NCBI GenBank assembly: GCA_024691985.1
Contig: JAILNC010000126.1
Span: 1-61,997, forward strand
Direction: 5' to 3'
Source: Oscillospiraceae bacterium
GTDB lineage: Bacteria; Bacillota; Clostridia; Oscillospirales; Oscillospiraceae
DNA length: 61,997 nucleotides
The position numbers were made by a program, and so were the translations under genes. The notes below the pieces were generated by a model. That model did no database searches, was not told where the DNA came from, and was given only the letters and a program-made list of their open reading frames with translations. Positions 1 to 7,489 of this stretch are shown here, in pieces. Within the stretch, counting starts at the first letter, position 1. The number at the start of each line of letters is the position of its first letter.

Positions 1-1
1 G

Positions 2-283
2 GACCTCGCGGCCTACGACAAGAACCGCCTCACGCTCTATGAGGCGCTGACTTCCTACGGCTACGAGTGCGTCAAGCCCATGGGTGCCTTCTACATGTTC
101 GTAAGGGCCCCCGGGGACGACGCCCAGCGCTTCTCCGACGCAGCGAAGGAGAAGAACCTCCTCCTCGTGCCCGGCGGCGACTTCGGCTGCCCGGACTACT
201 TCCGCATCTGCACCTGCGTGTCCCACGACATGATCCTGCGGAGCCTGCCCTCCTTCAAGGAACTGATCGCGGAATTCGCCTGA
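2..283 (+). CDS. PLP-dependent aminotransferase, class I/II (C-terminal fragment)
   Basis: The last 93 codons of a gene that begins before the window; the frame is open from base 2. The fragment matches the C-terminal small domain of fold-type I aminotransferases: an MGAFYMF strand, then a segment around FRICTCVS that resembles the conserved Arg-containing strand that binds the substrate carboxylate. The PLP lysine lies upstream and is not visible, so the substrate cannot be named. The gene converges on galU and shares a terminator hairpin with it. Confidence 0.8.
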   Translation, partial: DLAAYDKNRLTLYEALTSYGYECVKPMGAFYMFVRAPGDDAQRFSDAAKEKNLLLVPGGDFGCPDYFRICTCVSHDMILRSLPSFKELIAEFA

Positions 284-295
284 GCTCCAAACAGC

Positions 296-328
296 AAAAG
301 ACCGCCGTCCGTTGGACGGCGGTCTTTC
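296..328. terminator. Bidirectional intrinsic terminator
   Basis: An 11-bp perfect stem (GACCGCCGTCC at 300-310, its complement at 314-324) with a 3-nt loop, flanked by A-run and T-run. It lies between the convergent aminotransferase and galU genes and can serve both. Confidence 0.85.
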
Positions 329-340
329 TTTTGCCGGATC

Positions 341-1225
341 TTATCCCTGCTTCTTCAGAATCTCGGCCTTGTCGATGATGAACTTCTTCAGCCACTCGCC
401 CGCCTCCTCGTTCTGGAGGGCGAAGTCGATGATGGACTCGAGGTAGCCCTTGAGGTTGCCGGTGTCGTAGCGGCGGCCCTCGAAGTCCACGGCGCACATC
501 TTCTCGCGGCGGCAAAGCGTGCGCATGCCGTCGGTCAGCTGGATCTCGTTGTTGCGGCCGGGGGAGGTGTTCTCGAGGATGTCAAAGATCGCCGGGGTCA
601 GCACGTAGCGGCCCATGATGGCGTAGTTCGAGAGCTTCTCGTAGATGGAGGGCTTCTCGTTCATGTCGCCGATGCGGTAGACGTTCTCGCCGAGCTTCTC
701 CTCCATCTTGACGGAGGAGTACTTGCAGATCTCCTCGCCGGGGAACTCGCGCACGGCGATGGCGCTGCAGGCGTTGGCCTCGGCGGCGTCCACGAGCTGC
801 TTCAAAACCGGCGTCTCGCTGAGCATGATGTCGTCGCCCAGCAGGATGCCGAAGGGCTCGTCGCCGACAAAGTTCTTGGCGCGCCAGATGGCATGGCCCA
901 GACCCTTGGTCTCCTTCTGGCGCAGGAAAAACACGTCCGCCATGTCGGCCACCTTGCGCACGGTGTCGGCCTCGCGGATCTTGCCGTCGCTCAGAAGCCG
1001 GGCCTCAAGATCGGGGGCGTAGTCGAAATAGTCCTCGATGGGGGACTTGCCGCGGTTGGTGATGATGAGGATCTGCTCGACGCCGGCGGCCACGGCCTCC
1101 TCGACGATGTACTGCAGCACGGGCTTGTCCACCAGCGGCAGCATCTCCTTGGGGATGCTCTTGGTGTTGGGCAGCAGGCGGGTGCCGAGACCCGCCGCGG
1201 GGATGATCGCTTTGCGCACTTTCAT
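341..1225 (-). CDS. galU: UTP--glucose-1-phosphate uridylyltransferase
   Basis: Makes UDP-glucose from UTP and glucose-1-phosphate in the cytoplasm for envelope polysaccharide and glycolipid synthesis. At 294 residues it has the usual family length. The N-terminal nucleotidyltransferase signature is clear: AAGLGTR at about 10-16, then IPKEMLPLVDKP at 24-35. The start has a good ribosome site (AAAGGAG, 8 nt upstream). It lies 31 nt after queT on the same strand and could be co-transcribed with queH-queT, although the functions are unrelated. Confidence 0.95.
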   Translation of the reverse strand: MKVRKAIIPAAGLGTRLLPNTKSIPKEMLPLVDKPVLQYIVEEAVAAGVEQILIITNRGKSPIEDYFDYAPDLEARLLSDGKIREADTVRKVADMADVFFLRQKETKGLGHAIWRAKNFVGDEPFGILLGDDIMLSETPVLKQLVDAAEANACSAIAVREFPGEEICKYSSVKMEEKLGENVYRIGDMNEKPSIYEKLSNYAIMGRYVLTPAIFDILENTSPGRNNEIQLTDGMRTLCRREKMCAVDFEGRRYDTGNLKGYLESIIDFALQNEEAGEWLKKFIIDKAEILKKQG

Positions 1226-1256
1226 GCGAGCACTCCTTTCGCCCCGGTGGGGCAGT

Positions 1257-1793
1257 CTATTTTTCGTTGCACTTTCCGACGAATTCCCGGAAGAATTTCA
1301 GCCTGGGCAGATATTTCATCAGCGTGTAGCCGATCAGATAGAGGACGCCGGCTTCGCCGAGGCCGACCCAGGCGGCGTTGAGGGCCCAGAGCCCGGGGCG
1401 CTCGAAGATGTTCTGGCCCTCGTAGGCCCAGGTGATGACCGCGCCGACGATGACGGCGTTGAAGACGACGGGCATCAGGCAGGCGAGCAGGCGGTTTCTG
1501 ACCGTGTTCCCGCCGCGGCCGAAGCGGGCCGTGAGCAGCCCGGCCAGCAGCGTGGCAAGCGAGCCGAACACGATGTCGAAGACGTTGCCGGTGAAGAGAT
1601 TGGCGAGGATGCAGCCGACATACAGGCCCCAGACGGTGCCGGGGATAAAGAAGGGCAGGACGGTCAGGGCCTCGCTGACGCGAAACTGCACCGCGCCGTA
1701 GCTGATCGGGGCGAGGGCGATCGTCAGCGCGGCATAGGCCGCGGCGACCATGGCGCAGACGGCGAGCATGCGGGTGCGGGGAGAACGGTTCAT
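1257..1793 (-). CDS. queT: QueT-type queuosine-precursor transporter (ECF S component)
   Basis: A 178-residue, very hydrophobic protein with about five membrane segments. It matches the QueT (DUF988) family, substrate-binding S components of energy-coupling-factor transporters that import preQ1 or related queuosine precursors. Family-like signatures are the N-terminal YGAVQFRVSEALTVLPFF stretch (about 31-49) and the following GCILANLFTGN. It has no ATPase of its own and would share the general ECF module encoded elsewhere. It lies directly downstream of queH, with a structured leader between them, which supports queuosine salvage. Confidence 0.88.
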   Translation of the reverse strand: MNRSPRTRMLAVCAMVAAAYAALTIALAPISYGAVQFRVSEALTVLPFFIPGTVWGLYVGCILANLFTGNVFDIVFGSLATLLAGLLTARFGRGGNTVRNRLLACLMPVVFNAVIVGAVITWAYEGQNIFERPGLWALNAAWVGLGEAGVLYLIGYTLMKYLPRLKFFREFVGKCNEK

Positions 1794-1795
1794 GT

Positions 1796-1918
1796 TTGGG
1801 ATACCTCCATTTTTTATTTATCCGAAAGGAGGCGTCCGAAACCGCGCGGCAGGCACAGCCCGCCGGGCCCATTTTTTATGCCGCCCTTCGGCGCGGCAGG
1901 GTGTGGAAACCTGCCGGT
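1796..1918 (-). promoter_or_regulatory. Candidate preQ1-type riboswitch and SD-sequestering leader of queT
   Basis: Reading the minus strand, four nt after the queH stop comes a 7-bp helix (CGGCAGG, 1917-1911, with CCTGCCG, 1900-1894). Its loop includes TTTCCACAC. A small GC hairpin follows, then an A-rich tail ATAAAAAATGGG (1879-1868). The CCTGC plus ATAAAAAA tail, and possible loop-to-tail pairing CCA/TGG, resemble class I preQ1 aptamers. A second strong hairpin follows (about 1869-1842), then CCTCC near 1831, which can pair with the queT ribosome site GGAGG near 1808. The hairpin between helix and tail is atypical. Confidence 0.45.
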
Positions 1919-1921
1919 TAT

Positions 1922-2551
1922 TCACTTGTCAGGGGCGCCTTCCTCGCGCCGGTGCAGGGAGTATTCGCAGCCGCAGTAGAGCTGGCGGTAGACGTGGTAC
2001 TGCTCGCACAGCTCGATGGAGCGGTTCTCCCCGTCGCGCTTTTTGAAGTCCGAGGGCAGCCAGTTGACGCCGAAGGCGCGGGCGAGCTCCTCCCCGAGAT
2101 CGTTGATGAGCACCGCGTCCTTGTGGCGTGAGAGCGTCAGCGTCGTGCAGAAATAATCGAAGCCGTAGTGCTTGCAGAGCCGCGCGGTCTCCAGCAGGCG
2201 CAGGCGGAAACATTCGGCGCAGCGTTTCCCGCCCTCCGGCTCGTCCTCCAGGCCCTTGACGCGCGCATAGTAGTCCTGCTCCTTGCGCGGCTCGGCCAGG
2301 ACGGAGACCCTGTCGGCCAGGCCCATGTCCCCGATGAGCTTGACGAGGGTCTCAAAGCGGCGCTCGAACTCGGCCTGGGGGTAGATGTTGGGGTTGTACC
2401 ACAGCAGCGTCACGTCGAAATACTGCGTCAGGTACTCGAGCACGGCGCTGGAGCAGGGCCCGCAGCAGACGTGCAGCAGAACGCGGGGCCGACGATTGCC
2501 CTGCTTCTGGATGATCCGGTCCAGCTCGCGCTGGTAATTCCTTCTGTTCAT
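1922..2551 (-). CDS. queH: Epoxyqueuosine reductase QueH
   Basis: Catalyses the last step of queuosine tRNA modification, reducing epoxyqueuosine to queuosine. The 209-residue protein matches the QueH (DUF208) family: N-terminal HVCCGPCSS (vicinal Cys pair plus Cys) at about 27-35, CAECFRLRL in the middle and an YCGCEYSLHRR C-terminus. These cysteines hold the Fe-S and metal site in the family. The start at 2551 (MNRRNYQREL) was chosen because the upstream extension does not look like the family and overlaps the promoter. It is followed by queT in the same pathway. Confidence 0.92.
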   Translation of the reverse strand: MNRRNYQRELDRIIQKQGNRRPRVLLHVCCGPCSSAVLEYLTQYFDVTLLWYNPNIYPQAEFERRFETLVKLIGDMGLADRVSVLAEPRKEQDYYARVKGLEDEPEGGKRCAECFRLRLLETARLCKHYGFDYFCTTLTLSRHKDAVLINDLGEELARAFGVNWLPSDFKKRDGENRSIELCEQYHVYRQLYCGCEYSLHRREEGAPDK

Positions 2552-2562
2552 GATCCCATCAT

Positions 2563-2592
2563 ACCATAGCTCCGCAAAAAAAGCTACCGCAA
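2563..2592 (-). promoter_or_regulatory. Putative promoter of queH
   Basis: TTGCGG (2592-2587), 18-nt spacer, TATGGT (2568-2563). Transcription would start about 5 nt before the queH ATG, giving an almost leaderless mRNA. The -35 lies next to that of the divergent dCMP deaminase promoter. Confidence 0.45.
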
Positions 2593-2593
2593 C

Positions 2594-2622
2594 TTGACGC
2601 GGCAGGCGCGAGAAGGTATAGT
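2594..2622 (+). promoter_or_regulatory. Sigma-A-type promoter of the dCMP deaminase gene
   Basis: TTGACG (2594-2599), 17-nt spacer, TATAGT (2617-2622), about 33 nt before the start codon. Confidence 0.75.
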
Positions 2623-2655
2623 AGAGACACAAAGGGACCCGGGAGGGCATGCGAT

Positions 2656-3144
2656 ATGGACAAAAGGACCGACAAGCAGAACTACTATCTGGATATCGCG
2701 GACGCGGTGCTCGAGCGCTCGACCTGCCTCAGGCGCAAGTACGGCGCGATCATCGTGCGCAACGACGAAATCATCTCCACCGGCTACAACGGCGCGCCGC
2801 GCGGACGCAAAAACTGCTCCGACCTCGGCGGCTGCATGCGCGAGAAGCTCGGCATCCCCTCGGGCCAGCGCTACGAGCTGTGCCGCTCGGTGCACGCCGA
2901 GGCCAACGCCATCATCTCCGCCCCGCGGCGGGACATGATCGGCGCGACGCTCTACCTCGTCGGGCGGGAGGCCGCGACCAACGCCCTCATGCCCAACGCC
3001 ATGAGCTGCTCGATGTGCAAGCGCACCATCATCAACGCCGGCATCGAGAAGGTGGTCATCCGCACCAGCCCCACCGAATACATCACCATCCCGGTCTCGG
3101 ACTGGGTCGAGAACGACGACTCCATCTTTACGCTGGATTACTGA
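2656..3144 (+). CDS. comEB: Deoxycytidylate (dCMP) deaminase
   Basis: Zinc-dependent cytidine-deaminase-fold enzyme that converts dCMP to dUMP for thymidylate synthesis. The 162-residue protein shows the zinc and catalytic motif HAEAN (His80, Glu82) and the paired cysteines in SCSMCKR (Cys118, Cys121). The ATG follows a GGGAGGG ribosome site and a clear promoter. Single gene, ended by a long hairpin. The name comEB is used for this family in Firmicutes; nothing nearby links it to competence. Confidence 0.92.
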   Translation: MDKRTDKQNYYLDIADAVLERSTCLRRKYGAIIVRNDEIISTGYNGAPRGRKNCSDLGGCMREKLGIPSGQRYELCRSVHAEANAIISAPRRDMIGATLYLVGREAATNALMPNAMSCSMCKRTIINAGIEKVVIRTSPTEYITIPVSDWVENDDSIFTLDY

Positions 3145-3170
3145 GAAAGCGGATGCTTTCTCAGTAATCC
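3135..3170 (+). terminator. Hairpin terminator overlapping the dCMP deaminase stop
   Basis: A perfect 16-bp inverted repeat (3135-3150 with 3155-3170, 4-nt loop) that includes the last codons and stop. The T-run after it is weak. Confidence 0.6.
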
Positions 3171-3180
3171 TTGATTCAAA

Positions 3181-3222
3181 CGCGCCATTCTCGCCCCTGA
3201 CGGGGCAAGCGAATGGCATGCG
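3181..3222. repeat. Intergenic inverted repeat
   Basis: GCCATTC (3184-3190) and GCCCC (3193-3197) pair with GGGGC (3202-3206) and GAATGGC (3211-3217). It is an imperfect hairpin before the EFR1 gene; role unknown. Confidence 0.4.
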
Positions 3223-3305
3223 TAAAAACCCCCATGCCGCCGATATTTTCATTCATCATTGTGCGGAATCTCCGCATGGGAATTTAATGAGAAAGAAGGT
3301 TCAAC

Positions 3306-4088
3306 ATGAGCACCAACACCATTTACGTCTTCTCCGGCAGCGGCAACTGCCTGGACATCGCAAAGAACATCGCCAAAAAGCTGGGCGACACCGACATCGT
3401 CCTGATGCGCGGCGCTCCTGAAAAAACTGACGCCACCGACTCCGAGCGCGTGGGCTTCGTCTTCCCCTGCTACGCGGGCGGCCTGCCCGGCGGCGTGGAG
3501 GAGAGCTTCCGCGCGGTGAAGATCGCCCCGGGGACCTACACCTTCGGCGTGGCGAGCTGCGCCGCCTATCCCGGCGTCGGGCTGAGCGTGCTCGACAGCA
3601 TCCACAAGCTCGACTACTGGAACGTCGTGACGCACCAGTGCTCGTGCATCTGGCTTTTCCCGCACGATCTGATGATGCCGAAGATGGGCGCCGAAAAGGC
3701 GCAGGAGCGCTCCGAGCGGCTGGCGGCCCTGATCGGCGCGGAGGTCCTCGGAGGGGTCAGGAGCGCGAAGGCCCCGAAGGCCAACGCCTTCAACAAGGTC
3801 GAGGCCTCGGCCTGGCCGACGCTCTCGAAGAAGAAGGCCGCGAAGCTCCGGAGCACCGAGGCCTGTGTCGCCTGCGGCCAGTGCGTGCAGCTGTGCCCGA
3901 AAGGCAATATCAGGATCGAGGACGGCCGCGCCGTCTTCGGCAGCGACTGCATCGGCTGTCTCGCCTGCCTGCAGTACTGCCCGCAGGAGGCCATCAACAT
4001 GGGCGGCGTCACCGTCAAACGCGAGCGCTACCACAACCCGAAGGTCTCCGCCGCGGAGCTCATGCAGAAGATCATCCACGTCGAGTGA
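3306..4088 (+). CDS. EFR1-family flavodoxin-ferredoxin fusion
   Basis: A 260-residue cytoplasmic electron carrier. The N-terminal half is a flavodoxin-like domain with the FMN phosphate loop FSGSGN (about 9-14). The C-terminal part carries two 4Fe-4S clusters: CVACGQCVQLCP (Cys187, 190, 193, 197) and CIGCLACLQYC (Cys215, 218, 221, 225). This order defines the EFR1 family, common in anaerobic Clostridia; the redox partner is not known. The ATG follows AGAAAGAAGG. Single gene with its own terminator. Confidence 0.9.
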   Translation: MSTNTIYVFSGSGNCLDIAKNIAKKLGDTDIVLMRGAPEKTDATDSERVGFVFPCYAGGLPGGVEESFRAVKIAPGTYTFGVASCAAYPGVGLSVLDSIHKLDYWNVVTHQCSCIWLFPHDLMMPKMGAEKAQERSERLAALIGAEVLGGVRSAKAPKANAFNKVEASAWPTLSKKKAAKLRSTEACVACGQCVQLCPKGNIRIEDGRAVFGSDCIGCLACLQYCPQEAINMGGVTVKRERYHNPKVSAAELMQKIIHVE

Positions 4089-4094
4089 ACGCAA

Positions 4095-4123
4095 ATGCCC
4101 CCGCCGACACGGCGGGGGCGTTT
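4095..4123 (+). terminator. Intrinsic terminator after EFR1 gene
   Basis: GCCCCCGCC (4097-4105) pairs with GGCGGGGGC (4111-4119), followed by GTTTC. Confidence 0.75.
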
Positions 4124-4250
4124 CACACCTTTCTCAAACTATCGTATTTTGTGCAAAATGTCAAGAGAAAATGCAGGATGCTTTCAGAAAATGAAGCACA
4201 TTTGTCAAAATGCACAAAGGCGAGGCGGTTTTTTCGGTCAGCATCCCATC

Positions 4251-4279
4251 TTGTAAAACGCCGGGGGCCGTGCTATATT
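4251..4279 (+). promoter_or_regulatory. Promoter of the structured RNA
   Basis: TTGTAA (4251-4256), 17-nt spacer, TATATT (4274-4279). Predicted start near 4286. No credible protein gene follows before the next terminator. Confidence 0.7.
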
Positions 4280-4510
4280 GTAATCACAAAGGGGTGAACC
4301 CAATGTACCGAGTATCCCCCAGATCATGAATCGGCGTGATCAAACACGGGGGGAGCGCTGTAAGCCCAAAATATGCAGGAGGACAGCAGCCAACCTTGAG
4401 AAGGACCCACATTTGGGTTAGTCCCGAGCGGACAAAAGATGCGGTTTGAGCTGGAGAAATGTGTCCCGTTGGCTAAGGCAGCGCCCGAAATACGAGAAAG
4501 AGAGGTAACC

Positions 4511-4543
4511 ATGATGTTAGATACCAAGAATTCAAAGAAATGA
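4511..4543 (+). CDS. Possible 10-residue ORF at the end of the structured RNA
   Basis: An ATG at 4511 follows GAGAGGT at a sensible distance and opens a 10-codon frame (MMLDTKNSKK) whose stop lies inside the terminator stem. GGTA of the ribosome site (4504-4507) could pair with TACC (4306-4309) at the 5' side of the RNA. It may be a leader peptide or coincidence. Confidence 0.2.
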   Translation: MMLDTKNSKK

Positions 4544-4605
4544 CCCTTGACTGCAGAAGAGGCGAACGGGAAAAAATCGCCGCGGTCAAGGGTCATTTCG
4601 TATTT
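4537..4605 (+). terminator. Terminator of the structured RNA
   Basis: GAAATGACCCTTGAC (4537-4551) pairs perfectly with 4585-4599 around a 33-nt loop, followed by GTATTTT. Confidence 0.55.
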
Positions 4606-4663
4606 TAAACGGGTTTTGCGCGCCGGGTTTTTGGCGCTTTTTTCTTTTTTCGGGAGCGGCATT

Positions 4664-4812
4664 TGTAGGGGGCGGCGCCTCGACGCCCCGCGCGGGACAG
4701 ATGTAAAACAGCAATAAATGTGCGGCGAATCCGTTGCTTGTGACGAATTTGCCGTACATTTATTCAGTATGAATGCAGGATTCTGCCGGGCCGCCGAGGG
4801 CGGCGGCCCCTG
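4664..4812. repeat. Dispersed repeat, single copy of the 53-kb tandem family
   Basis: Begins TGTAGGGGGCGGCGCCTCG and contains the same central palindrome (TGCGGCGAATCCGTTGC...) and the same GCCGGGCCGCC end as the two tandem units at 53.3-53.7 kb. It fills most of the space between the structured RNA and the GT39-like gene. No gene seen here. Confidence 0.8.
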
Positions 4813-4829
4813 CGAAGAGACCCGCTTTT

Positions 4830-6362
4830 TTATGCCCTCCATAGCACATTGAACACGCCGTGCCTCTCCGCGGTGAAGCCCAGCGTTTCCCAGGGCGTCA
4901 GGTCCGTCCCCGCCCAGAGGATGTAGACGCCCTCGGGGTCGAGAGGCATCTCCGCGTCCTCATACAGGCGAAAGCGCGTGAAGCTGCGCGCGTTCAGATA
5001 AGCCGCGGGCCAGTCCTCGTATTCTGCGGTCGAAGCGAAGTCCCGGGGCGGGACGCGGGCATAGAGCAGCAGCTTCGGATAGTGGATCGCGCTCGTCGCG
5101 TAGACCGTACCCTCGTGCGAGACGGCGGCCTCCACGGCCTCGCCGACCCCGTCGGTGAAGGCGCCGCGCAGGCTCTCGGCGTAGGGGCCGAAGTAGGAGA
5201 CGGCGAAGAAGGCGAAGAAGCAGAGATACACGGCGGCGCAGGCCGCGAAGCCCGCCCGCGCGAAGCGGCCCGCGTGCGTAAGCAGGGTCTCGAGCCCGTG
5301 GGCGGCGCAGAGCACCAGCGGCAGCAGCAGGATGTTCACGCGGTTGGCGTTGGCACTGATCAGCAGTCCCAGTGCGAGCCCCGCGAGGGTCCAGAGCAGC
5401 AGGGGCACGGCCGCGTCGAAGCGCCGCCCTTTCAGCGAGCGGACAAAGCGGACGAAGAGCGAGCCGAGGCCGAGCAGCGCGAAGGGCAGAGAGATCGGAT
5501 AGAACAGGCCGAAGGGCGTCGGCGTGTTCCAGACCAGCCCATCCGAGCGGCCCAGCAGGAGCTTGAACAGATTGCGGGCGTTTCGCGGGATACGCCGCAG
5601 CGAGAGCTCCCAGGCGCGCATCACGAGCAGCTTCGGCACCGAGAAGGGGCCGAGGGAGAATTCTCCGATCAGGCCGTAGTTGACGGCGAGGAAGAGAAGC
5701 AGCGGCAGGGCCAGCGCCGCGAGGAGCAGGGCGGAAACCAGCAGCTCCCGGCTTCTCTTGGGCCGCGCGTACAGGAGCAGGGCCAGGAGCAGCAGGGGCG
5801 TCACCGGCCAGATGGCCGAGTACGCGTAGAGCGAGAGCCCGTAGAACAGGGCCGACAGGAGATAGAAGCGGGGCTGCTCCATCCCGCGCAGGAAGCAGCA
5901 CAGGCCGAAGAGCAGCAGTCCCGGCGCGAGGTTCGATTCCAGCGCCCAGCGCCCCGCGGCGATATGCCAGGGACACACGGCCAGCAGCAGCGCGAACAGA
6001 AGGCCCGCGCGCCCGCCCCCGATGCGGCGGCCGAGGCGGTATGCTGCCCAGACGCTCAGCAGGGAGATCAGGACCTGCGGCAGACGGACGACCCAGGTAT
6101 GGACGCCGAAAACGGCGAGCAGCGGGATGAGCAGGTAAGTCTCAAGCGCGTTCATGCCGCTGCCCCAGGCGGTCAGATAGACCGGCCAGGCGCGCAGGGA
6201 GCTGTCGACCCCGCTCGTCAGCAGGGCCCAGGCCTCGTAGGCGGCAAAGGCCTCGTCCTGGTTGAGGCCGCAGGGCACGGCGCCGAAGCGCCACAGCCGC
6301 GCGAAGGCCCCCAGAACGAGGATGGCCGCGAGTATCCACTTGTCGCGCCTGCGCTCTGCCAT
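4830..6362 (-). CDS. Multi-span membrane glycosyltransferase, GT39-like
   Basis: A 510-residue membrane protein with roughly ten to twelve hydrophobic spans and an acidic loop after the first one (LNQDEAFAAYEAW, about 36-48). That is the layout of lipid-linked sugar transferases of the GT39/ArnT/PMT type; the Asp-Glu pair is the expected catalytic region. The C-terminal 110 residues are mostly outside the membrane. Start 6362 was chosen for its GGGAG ribosome site; the longer frame upstream is encoded by a palindromic repeat. Single gene; donor and acceptor unknown. Confidence 0.65.
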   Translation of the reverse strand: MAERRRDKWILAAILVLGAFARLWRFGAVPCGLNQDEAFAAYEAWALLTSGVDSSLRAWPVYLTAWGSGMNALETYLLIPLLAVFGVHTWVVRLPQVLISLLSVWAAYRLGRRIGGGRAGLLFALLLAVCPWHIAAGRWALESNLAPGLLLFGLCCFLRGMEQPRFYLLSALFYGLSLYAYSAIWPVTPLLLLALLLYARPKRSRELLVSALLLAALALPLLLFLAVNYGLIGEFSLGPFSVPKLLVMRAWELSLRRIPRNARNLFKLLLGRSDGLVWNTPTPFGLFYPISLPFALLGLGSLFVRFVRSLKGRRFDAAVPLLLWTLAGLALGLLISANANRVNILLLPLVLCAAHGLETLLTHAGRFARAGFAACAAVYLCFFAFFAVSYFGPYAESLRGAFTDGVGEAVEAAVSHEGTVYATSAIHYPKLLLYARVPPRDFASTAEYEDWPAAYLNARSFTRFRLYEDAEMPLDPEGVYILWAGTDLTPWETLGFTAERHGVFNVLWRA

Positions 6363-6388
6363 GCCTGCTCCCATGTGCAAATAAATGC

Positions 6389-6501
6389 TCGTCATTCCGA
6401 GCCGGTGCGCACACTGGCGCGGGAATCCGTCCTTCCGGGCTTCGATGAGGGGAAATACGGATTGCCACACCGGTGACGTCGGTCACCGGTTCGCAATGAC
6501 G
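6389..6501. repeat. Bipartite palindromic repeat (BIME-like)
   Basis: Two inverted copies of one unit: CGTCATTCCGAGCCGG... (6390-6430) and ...ACGGATTGCCACACCGG through CGCAATGACG (6457-6501). Each half is itself a hairpin. Single units recur at 36578-36618 and 38121-38161. It lies upstream of the GT39-like gene and provides a false N-terminal extension of its frame. Confidence 0.85.
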
Positions 6502-6526
6502 TGCAAGCGGTTAGACTATACTTTGT

Positions 6527-6549
6527 CCGGGGCGGCTGTGCCGCCCCGG
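6527..6549 (-). terminator. Hairpin after psuG
   Basis: CCGGGGCGG (6527-6535) pairs with CCGCCCCGG (6541-6549). Just past the psuG stop; no clear U-run. Confidence 0.5.
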
Positions 6550-6555
6550 CGTTCT

Positions 6556-7467
<912 letters not shown>

Positions 7468-7489
7468 AGCTTTCCTCCTGATATTCTCT

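Larger units (their letters stand above)
4286..4605 (+). ncRNA. Large structured noncoding RNA, class not identified
   Basis: Between a good promoter and a 15-bp terminator stem lies about 300 nt with many nested complementarities and no long ORF. Helices read by eye: GTAT 4312-4315 with ATAC 4490-4493; CCCCC 4316-4320 with GGGGG 4348-4352, enclosing GATCATG/CGTGATC (4322-4328, 4335-4341); GCGCTG 4355-4360 with CAGCGC 4479-4484, enclosing AGCCAAC/GTTGGCT (4388-4394, 4468-4474); and GGAC..ACATTT 4403-4414 with AAATGTGTCC 4457-4466. AACCC (4297-4301) can pair with GGGTT (4415-4419) as a pseudoknot. Size and complexity recall large RNAs such as raiA, but I cannot assign a family. It matches no tmRNA, RNase P, SRP or T-box signature that I know. 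Confidence 0.6.

Noticed and set aside
4324-4842. 172-codon minus-strand frame across the structured RNA
   Set aside because: No ribosome site, no family resemblance, and it runs through a repeat and the terminator stem.
6363-6470. N-terminal extension of the GT39-like protein
   Set aside because: Encoded by a palindromic repeat with no ribosome site; ATG 6362 has GGGAG upstream.
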